Below, in pieces: positions 22,096-27,141 of a stretch of DNA of 27,141 nt. Within the stretch, counting starts at the first letter, position 1. Every line of letters begins with the position of its first letter. A program made the position numbers and the translations under genes. Source of the DNA: an uncultured Oscillospiraceae bacterium. GTDB taxonomy: Bacteria; Bacillota; Clostridia; Oscillospirales; Oscillospiraceae. Below the pieces are notes generated by a model. The model made no database searches. It was not told the origin of the DNA and saw only the letters and a program-made list of their open reading frames with translations. Where the stretch lies: positions 1 through 27,141 of the forward strand of contig CABVDR010000035.1 in the NCBI GenBank assembly GCA_902497145.1, read 5' to 3'.

Positions 22096-23699
22096 GTGTT
22101 CTCATCCTTTCTCCCGAAAAGCCAGATGGTCCGGCCGTCTTTGATGGTCTCCAGTACTGGAATATTGCGAAGTTCCATGGGGTCGGTGGTCAAGGGGTCC
22201 TGCCCCAGAATCACAAAGTCCGCCGCCTTGCCTGCCGCCAAAGAGCCCTTCCGGTCCTCCTCAAAATACTGGTAGGCGGCGTAGCGGGTCACGGCCTTCA
22301 GCGCCTCCAGGGTGGAGATCTTCTCCCCCTCCCCCAGCACCCGGCCGGTTTTGGTGCGGCGGTTCACCGCACACCAGATGGTCTCCAGCATATTGGGCTG
22401 GATTACCGGGGCGTCCTGATGGAAGGTGAAGGGGATTCCCAGCGCATAGGCTATTCCGGCGGGGCTAATATGCTCCGCCCGCTCCAGGCCGAAGTTTTTC
22501 ACGTGGACCTCGCCCCAGTGGTAGACGTGGGCCACAAAGAAGGAGGGGATCATCCCCAGGGCCTTGAGCCGGGGCAGCTGGTCCCGCCCCACCAATTGGG
22601 CGTGGATCATCACCGGGCGGCGCAGCCGCCGTCCTGTCTCCTGCTCCAGCCGCTCCATGACGCTCAGATACTGCTCCGCCGCCCCGTCGCCGTTGCAGTG
22701 GGCTAAAATCTGCACGCCCCGCTCCGAGGCACTCTTCAGCCTCTCATACACCTGCTCGCCAGTGAGGGCGGGGTAACCCCGGTAGTCGCTCTCCCCCTCA
22801 TAGGGCTGACGCATCCAGGCGGTGCGCCCCTGGGGGGAGCCATCCAGAAAGATCTTGTCCCCGCCGATCTTCACGTGGTCCTTGTAGCACCCCACCCGGT
22901 CATGAAACTGTGCCATAATTTTCTCGCAGTTCCGGGGATCGGCATAGGCCACCACGTCCACTTTTAAAAGCTTCCGCTCCAGCATGACCTGGTAGAGGGG
23001 GAGCATCTCGTCCATGAACATGCCCTCCTGCACGGTGGCAATGCCAAAGGAGGCATACTGGTCCTGGGCACGGACCAGGGCGTCCATCAGATCCTCCAGG
23101 TCAGGCATAGGCACTTTTTGGAGCAGGCCCAGGAAGGCGTTCTCCTCCATATAGCCGGTGAGACGGCCCTGGTCGTCCTTCTCCATCACGCCGCCCGGAG
23201 GACAGGTTGTATTTTCGTCCACCCCCAGCAGTTCCAGAGCCCGGGAGTTAAACACGCCTACGTGACCAGAGGCATGCTGGATGACCACCGGGTGATCCGG
23301 GCAGGCCCGGTCCAGCATCCACCGGTCCGGCGGGCACCCCTGAGCCAGTTCATTTTGATCGTAGCCGGTGCCCCGCACCCACTCGCCGCTCTGGAGCTTT
23401 TCCCTCTTTACAAAGTCAGACAGCCGCGCACAGATCTCCTCCTGATCGGCGCACTCCCCCAGCTGGACCTGGAGCATAGCATTGGCGCAGGCCATAAAGT
23501 GGCTGTGAGGGTCCAGGAAGGCTGGCATCAGGGTCCGACCCTCCAGGTCAACCTTTCGGGCCTGGGGCCCCGCCAGCTCCAGGGCAGTCTCCCGATCCCC
23601 CACATAGAGGATCACGCCATCTTTCTCCACCAGAGCCTGGGCATACAGGGGTTCCTCCATGGTCAGGATGGGGCCGCCGAAATAGACCGTTTGTGCCAT
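22092..23699 (-). CDS. YtcJ-like amidohydrolase (amidohydrolase family 3)
   Basis: The 535-residue enzyme is a metal-dependent amidohydrolase of the YtcJ type. The small N-terminal beta domain (about 1-55) leads into the TIM barrel with metal motif DPHSHF (His65, His67). Further metal residues are likely in ILAHCNGDG, VMIHAQLV and FHQDAP, and the beta domain is completed at the C-terminus by GKAADFVILGQDPL. No signal peptide is present. Family members deacylate or hydrolyse amides and some formamides; the substrate cannot be read from the sequence. GAGGTG 6 bases before ATG supports the start. It is the first gene of a three-gene operon. Confidence 0.93.
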   Translation of the reverse strand: MAQTVYFGGPILTMEEPLYAQALVEKDGVILYVGDRETALELAGPQARKVDLEGRTLMPAFLDPHSHFMACANAMLQVQLGECADQEEICARLSDFVKREKLQSGEWVRGTGYDQNELAQGCPPDRWMLDRACPDHPVVIQHASGHVGVFNSRALELLGVDENTTCPPGGVMEKDDQGRLTGYMEENAFLGLLQKVPMPDLEDLMDALVRAQDQYASFGIATVQEGMFMDEMLPLYQVMLERKLLKVDVVAYADPRNCEKIMAQFHDRVGCYKDHVKIGGDKIFLDGSPQGRTAWMRQPYEGESDYRGYPALTGEQVYERLKSASERGVQILAHCNGDGAAEQYLSVMERLEQETGRRLRRPVMIHAQLVGRDQLPRLKALGMIPSFFVAHVYHWGEVHVKNFGLERAEHISPAGIAYALGIPFTFHQDAPVIQPNMLETIWCAVNRRTKTGRVLGEGEKISTLEALKAVTRYAAYQYFEEDRKGSLAAGKAADFVILGQDPLTTDPMELRNIPVLETIKDGRTIWLFGRKDENT

Positions 23700-23724
23700 G
23701 TTTTCACCTCATTTTTCCTTCTTG

Positions 23725-23758
23725 GGGTGATTGTATCACCCTTTTTATTCCCCTTCAA
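23725..23758 (-). promoter_or_regulatory. Promoter of the amidohydrolase operon with dyad over the -10
   Basis: On the minus strand -35 TTGAAG (23753-23758) and -10 TACAAT (23730-23735) are 17 bp apart. The -10 lies inside a perfect dyad GGGTGA-N5-TCACCC (23725-23741), a likely repressor site. Confidence 0.65.
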
Positions 23759-23770
23759 GGGCAGAAATGT

Positions 23771-23792
23771 GAACACTTCTCCGTTAGTGTTC
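23771..23792. promoter_or_regulatory. Inverted repeat upstream of the amidohydrolase promoter
   Basis: GAACACT-N8-AGTGTTC is a perfect 7-bp dyad centred near -58 of the predicted transcript. It could bind a dimeric regulator; no regulator gene is adjacent. Confidence 0.5.
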
Positions 23793-23812
23793 TCTGTCCT
23801 GCCGCCGGTATA

Positions 23813-23841
23813 CAAAAAGCGCCCGGCAATGCCGGGCGCTT
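23813..23841 (-). terminator. Terminator of the symporter gene
   Basis: A 10-bp G+C-rich stem (23818-23827 with 23831-23840) has a 3-nt loop, and on the minus strand TTTTTG follows. It lies 13 bp past the symporter stop. Confidence 0.9.
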
Positions 23842-23853
23842 CCGTGGGGTGTT

Positions 23854-25044
23854 TTACAGAACCTCGGTGTTTTTGACCTCTGCGATGTTATGCTTTTTCG
23901 CATAACCGGTGAGCATCAGGGTCAGGGCGCCGTCGCCGGTCACGTTGCAGGCAGTGCCAAAGCTGTCCTGGAGGGCGAAGATGGTCATCATCAGGCCGGT
24001 ACCGGTGTTGTCAAAGCCCACCACACTGATGATGAGACCCAGGGAGGCCATCACAGTGCCGCCGGGCACGCCGGGGGCTCCCACGGCAAAGATGCCCAGC
24101 AGGAAGCAGAAGAGAACCATGGTGCCCAGGGAGGGCAGGGTACCGTAGAGCACCTTGCTGACGGTCATCACAAAGAACACCTCGGTGAGCACCGAGCCGC
24201 ACAGATGGATGTTGGCAAACAGGGGGATACCGAAGTCCACCAGGTCCTGACGCAGCACCTTGGACTTCTTCGCACCCCGCAGAGCCACAGCCAGGGTAGC
24301 GGCGGAGGACATGGTGCCCACAGCGGTGAGATAGGCAGGGCCGTAGTGCCGCAACACCTCCCAGGGGTTGGAGCCGGAATAGGCCCCCGCCACCCCGTAC
24401 AAAACGGCCAGCCAAATATAGTGGCCCAACATCACAATGACGATGACGATCAGGAAAACGGGCAGCTGCTTGGTAATGGTGCCCTGATAGGCCAGACCGG
24501 AGAAGGTACCGGCGATAAAGAAGGGCAGAATGGGAATGATCACTCGAGTCACAATGTCCAGCACGATGCGCTGGAATTCCTCCAGCACGTTGGTAATGAC
24601 GGTGGCCTTGGACCAGGTAGCCGCCAGGCCCACCAGCACGGAAAACACCAAAGCGGACATCACGCTCATGATGGGGTCAATGGCCAGGGTAAAGAGGAGC
24701 TCCGGGGTATCCCGCAGTCCCTCCGCCGCAGACTGGATGGAGAGGTTGGGGATAATGGCAAAGCCCGCGCCCATGGACATCAGGGCCGCACATACGGAGG
24801 AGGTATAAGCCAGCACCAAAGCCAGGCCCAGCATCCGGGAGGCATTGCTCTTCAGACGGGTAATCGAAGGCGCAATAAACCCAATGATGATCAAAGGCAC
24901 GCAGAAATTGATCAAAGAACCCAGCAGCTCCTTGATGGTGAGAATCACCTGCATCACAGTCGCGTTGGCCACCAGGCCTACCGCGATGCCCACAACAACG
25001 CCGACCAACAGTCGGAAGGGCAGACTACTTACCAATTTTTTCAT
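23854..25044 (-). CDS. Dicarboxylate/amino-acid:cation symporter (DAACS family)
   Basis: The 396-residue membrane protein belongs to the glutamate/aspartate/serine symporter family. About eight helices are predicted, and the two re-entrant hairpin regions are recognisable. The first carries the serine-rich TMSSAATLAVALRGAKKS; the later part holds GAPGVPGGTVMASLG and the NVTGDGALTLML segment, equivalent to the substrate/cation site NxxGD. It would import an acidic or small neutral amino acid, or a dicarboxylate, with Na+ or H+. AGGAG 7 bases before ATG supports the start. It is a single-gene unit with its own promoter and terminator. Confidence 0.93.
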   Translation of the reverse strand: MKKLVSSLPFRLLVGVVVGIAVGLVANATVMQVILTIKELLGSLINFCVPLIIIGFIAPSITRLKSNASRMLGLALVLAYTSSVCAALMSMGAGFAIIPNLSIQSAAEGLRDTPELLFTLAIDPIMSVMSALVFSVLVGLAATWSKATVITNVLEEFQRIVLDIVTRVIIPILPFFIAGTFSGLAYQGTITKQLPVFLIVIVIVMLGHYIWLAVLYGVAGAYSGSNPWEVLRHYGPAYLTAVGTMSSAATLAVALRGAKKSKVLRQDLVDFGIPLFANIHLCGSVLTEVFFVMTVSKVLYGTLPSLGTMVLFCFLLGIFAVGAPGVPGGTVMASLGLIISVVGFDNTGTGLMMTIFALQDSFGTACNVTGDGALTLMLTGYAKKHNIAEVKNTEVL

Positions 25045-25072
25045 ACCAACACTCCTATTCCCCCATGTTTTT

Positions 25073-25086
25073 CAGGCCAAGGCCTG
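25073..25086. repeat. Short palindrome in the symporter leader
   Basis: CAGGCC-AA-GGCCTG is a perfect 6-bp inverted repeat in the untranslated leader, about 30 bases before the start codon. It is a possible regulatory hairpin near the ribosome site. Nothing else stands out between 25087 and 25140. Confidence 0.4.
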
Positions 25087-25141
25087 GGGTACACTGCAGT
25101 TGGGGGACACACACACCTTTCCCCTGCGCTGCGTTATCCTT

Positions 25142-25170
25142 ATGATACCATATTTTTACCAGCCCCTCAA
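25142..25170 (-). promoter_or_regulatory. Promoter of the symporter gene
   Basis: On the minus strand TTGAGG (25165-25170) and TATCAT (25142-25147) are 17 bp apart, and the -10 has the TGG extension. The leader would be about 90 bases and includes the palindrome at 25073-25086. Confidence 0.65.
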
Positions 25171-25284
25171 GTACGGAATCTTTTCCCTGGAATCCTGACC
25201 GGTACAAATCTTCTCTGTCAAAGATATGATCGGACTCCGCGTTTTATTTATCCGTGCTGGGGCAGGAATTTTTTAAAAAATCTC

Positions 25285-25316
25285 TTGACATCTTTTGGGG
25301 GCTGTGATAATATAAT
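25285..25316 (+). promoter_or_regulatory. Promoter of tRNA-Leu
   Basis: A consensus TTGACA (25285-25290) is followed by the A+T run GATAATATAAT (25306-25316). The 17-bp-spaced -10 reads TAATAT (25308-25313); a perfect TATAAT at 25311 is 20 bp away. Transcription would start about 30 bases before the tRNA. Confidence 0.8.
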
Positions 25317-25349
25317 CCTCGCGCTGAACAAGGCGCAATTCCAGCCCAC

Positions 25350-25436
25350 GCGCGAGTGGTGGAATTGGTAGACTCGCTGGCTTCAGGTGCCAGTGCTCGC
25401 AAGGGCGTGCGGGTTCGACTCCCGCCTCGCGCACCA
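25350..25436 (+). tRNA. tRNA-Leu (CAG)
   Basis: The acceptor GCGCGAG pairs perfectly with CTCGCGC. The anticodon stem CTGGC/GCCAG holds loop TTCAGGT with anticodon CAG, and a long variable arm of the class II type (TGCTCGCAAGGGCGT region) is present. The T arm GCGGG-TTCGACT-CCCGC and CCA are encoded. Confidence 0.97.
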
Positions 25437-25437
25437 C

Positions 25438-25470
25438 AAAAAGGACATCCAAATGGATGTCCTTTTTGTT
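25438..25470 (+). terminator. Terminator of tRNA-Leu
   Basis: A 13-bp perfect stem (25438-25450 with 25455-25467) has an AAAT loop and a T-tract, one base past the CCA end. Confidence 0.92.
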
Positions 25471-25488
25471 TTTATTATTGACTTACAG

Positions 25489-25518
25489 AAAAAAGCACGC
25501 TTTTCCGCGTGCTTTTTT
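25489..25518 (-). terminator. Bidirectional terminator, mainly of the MATE gene
   Basis: A 12-bp stem including A6/T6 arms (25489-25500 with 25507-25518) lies 17 bp past the MATE stop. It has T-tracts on both strands, so it also backs up the tRNA-Leu terminator. Confidence 0.88.
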
Positions 25519-25534
25519 CATCATTCTCCGGTTG

Positions 25535-26917
25535 CTATTCCCTTCCCTGCACTGTCTCCACAGAAGGACGGTACTTCCGGTACACATACAGCGACAGGGC
25601 AACGGTCAGGATATCTGCCGTTGCTTGGGACCAGACGATTCCGAACATTCCAAACATGGTGTTCAGGAGAAACAGCATGGGGATATTGAACACCAGCCAC
25701 CGGGTCACCCCTAAAAACAGGGCAATCTGTCCCTTTCCAAAGGCCTGGAACAGATAAACGGTGAAAAAGCTCATAAACATCAGCGGCGTGGCCAGCACGC
25801 GGATGCGCAAAAACTGGGAGGCCAGCTCCACCGTCTGCACGTCTTCAATAAACAGGTGGGAGAACTGGACGGCAAACAGCTCGTACAGTACAATGCTGGT
25901 TACCGCGATGACCAGTCCCAGCCGTCTGGCCAGCCGGATGGTATCCTCCATCCGCTGCTTATTTCCAGCGGAGTAGTTGTAGGCCACCAGCGGCATCATA
26001 CCCTGACAAATACCAATACCCACATTCAGCGGGAAGCGCTCCACCTTCAGCACGATTCCCACAGCAGCCAGAGCCAGATCACCGTAGGAGACCATCAGCT
26101 TATCAATGACCACATAGTCCAAGTCAAACAGGAAGCTGGTGATGGCGGAGGGAATTCCTACCCCAAACACCGCCAAAACACTGCCTCCCCGGGGCAGGCC
26201 CCCCTTGGGCGAGAAGGTGACCACCGACTTCTTTCCCATCCGCAGCAGAACCGCCACAAAGAATAGGAACGCGGTGCAGTTGGAAATGCAGGTGGCAAGT
26301 CCGGCGCCCAGTACCTGGTAACCGTCCGGCAGGATCACAAACATAAACAGGGGATCCAGGGCAATATTCAAAAGGCCTCCCAGGATGATCCCCGCACTGG
26401 CCTCCTTCGAGCGGCCAATGCTGCGGATCAGATTGGCCAGCACATTGGAGAGGACGGTAGGGATCCCGCCGGTTACAATGACGCACAGGGCGTACTGCCT
26501 GGCGTATACGTAGGTGTTTTCTCCCGCTCCCAGCAGATTCAGGATCGGCTCCATAAACATGGCGATGCCTGCTGCAAACAATGCCGCGAAGGCCAGACCC
26601 AGATACAGGGAAAAGGCGCTGACCCGTCTGGCTTCTTCCTCCTGTCCCTGTCCCAGCAGACGGGAAATAAGGGAGCCGCCGCCGATCCCCGCCAATCCGG
26701 CCAGGCAGAGCGTGATATTGAACACCGGCAGAATCAGCGACGTACCTGCCACCATATAGGGGTTGTTGGTCTGCCCCACAAAAAAGGTGTCGGCCATATT
26801 ATAGATCAGCACGATCAGCTGACTGGAGATGGCCGGGACAATCATTTTCCGCAGTGCGGTGGGAACGGGAAGGCTGCGAAAGATGTCCTCCTGGGACGTA
26901 TGGATCTTTGCCTGCAT
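25535..26917 (-). CDS. MATE-family multidrug/metabolite efflux transporter
   Basis: This membrane protein of 460 residues has twelve predicted helices in two similar halves, as expected for MATE antiporters of the DinF/NorM type. Family features are NMADTFFVGQ in helix 1-2, LIRSIGRSKEA and GLLNIALDPLFMFVI in the first half, and GIGICQGMMPLVAYNYSAGN opening the second. It would export a cationic compound in exchange for Na+ or H+; the substrate is unknown. The ATG at 26917 is chosen with AGGTG 7 bases ahead; a frame open to 27091 would run through the tRNA-Thr terminator and has no ribosome site. Confidence 0.93.
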   Translation of the reverse strand: MQAKIHTSQEDIFRSLPVPTALRKMIVPAISSQLIVLIYNMADTFFVGQTNNPYMVAGTSLILPVFNITLCLAGLAGIGGGSLISRLLGQGQEEEARRVSAFSLYLGLAFAALFAAGIAMFMEPILNLLGAGENTYVYARQYALCVIVTGGIPTVLSNVLANLIRSIGRSKEASAGIILGGLLNIALDPLFMFVILPDGYQVLGAGLATCISNCTAFLFFVAVLLRMGKKSVVTFSPKGGLPRGGSVLAVFGVGIPSAITSFLFDLDYVVIDKLMVSYGDLALAAVGIVLKVERFPLNVGIGICQGMMPLVAYNYSAGNKQRMEDTIRLARRLGLVIAVTSIVLYELFAVQFSHLFIEDVQTVELASQFLRIRVLATPLMFMSFFTVYLFQAFGKGQIALFLGVTRWLVFNIPMLFLLNTMFGMFGIVWSQATADILTVALSLYVYRKYRPSVETVQGRE

Positions 26918-27030
26918 GGTACAACACCTGGGCTTTCTAATGCTCGCGCGCTGTTTTCCGGAGTTTTCCTGGCACGGTTTTAAACTTTTTCTCTCCCGCT
27001 GCCGCGCGTTACTTCTTATTTTTCTAATAC

Positions 27031-27066
27031 AAAAAGGCCCCTTATCATTAGATAAGGGGCCTTTTT
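27031..27066 (-). terminator. Terminator of tRNA-Thr
   Basis: A perfect 16-bp stem (27031-27046 with 27051-27066) with ATTA loop carries A5/T5 ends, so it can act both ways. The last stem base is also the final A of the encoded tRNA CCA. Confidence 0.92.
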
Positions 27067-27141
27067 GGAGCTGGAAACGTGACTTGAACACGCGACCTGC
27101 TGATTACGAATCAGCTGCTCTACCGACTGAGCTATTCCAGC
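27066..27141 (-). tRNA. tRNA-Thr (CGT)
   Basis: On the minus strand the acceptor GCTGGAA pairs perfectly with TTCCAGC. The anticodon stem GCTGA/TCAGC holds loop TTCGTAA with anticodon CGT. The T arm GCGTG-TTCAAGT-CACGT has one G-T pair, the discriminator is T, and CCA is encoded. The gene is complete and its 5' end is the last base of the window. Confidence 0.95.

Noticed and set aside
23890..25371. 493-codon open frame on the plus strand
   Set aside because: It is antisense to the symporter and runs through its promoter and into tRNA-Leu.
26918..27091. 58-residue N-terminal extension of the MATE protein
   Set aside because: It would translate through the tRNA-Thr terminator and part of the tRNA, and the ATG at 26917 has its own ribosome site.

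Overview
The window looks like chromosomal DNA from a G+C-rich anaerobic Firmicute, most plausibly an Oscillospiraceae-type gut Clostridium (Flavonifractor / Pseudoflavonifractor / Intestinimonas-like). The basis is Firmicute-style AGGAGG ribosome sites, TTGACA/TATAAT promoters, U-tract terminators, encoded tRNA CCA ends, a long PurS/PurL/PurQ-type fused PurL, and an LplB/LplC-type ABC importer next to a YesL-like protein. This placement is inference. I see no phage, transposase, CRISPR or plasmid gene.

Layout. 1-350: a UUCG-loop terminator, then tRNA-Gln and tRNA-Lys. 350-745: a hairpin-rich stretch without a credible gene, bracketed by two near-identical terminator hairpins. 746-3774: a LysR regulator (-) divergent from a YeiH-type exporter and a thioredoxin-reductase-like flavoprotein (+) that lacks the redox CXXC. 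3910-13501: a sucrose/fructoside locus. A minus-strand operon carries two ABC permeases, a lipoprotein binding protein, a cytoplasmic GH32 hydrolase and a fructokinase. A divergent plus-strand operon carries a LacI repressor, a single-pass membrane protein, a lipoprotein and a YesL-like membrane protein. Four LacI-like operators and both promoters lie in the shared 0.4-kb intergenic region. 13710-14095: tRNA Met-Glu-Val operon (-) with a strong promoter and terminator. 14220-14900: a TIM-barrel protein of unknown role. 15046-21128: a pgeF - binding lipoprotein - purL transcription unit (-) with promoter and terminator. 21195-23758: an amidohydrolase - HdeD-like - Smr operon (-) with overlapping genes and a promoter carrying two dyads. 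23813-25170: a dicarboxylate/amino-acid:cation symporter (-). 25285-25467: tRNA-Leu (+) with promoter and terminator. 25489-26917: a MATE transporter (-). 27031-27141: tRNA-Thr (-) and its terminator.

How the genes work together. In the sugar locus the importer would bring in an unphosphorylated fructoside, GH32 would split it in the cytoplasm and the kinase would phosphorylate fructose, all under the LacI protein. No importer ATPase is encoded here, so a shared ATPase elsewhere is implied. The YeiH/LysR/flavoprotein group resembles sulfur-anion export loci, but the role of its flavoprotein is open. The rest is housekeeping (translation, purine synthesis, cell-wall editing, transport). The points most worth a second look are the CXXC-less TrxR-like protein, the four-operator control region, the membrane-protein trio beside the LacI gene, and the hairpin-rich repeat region near the left end.
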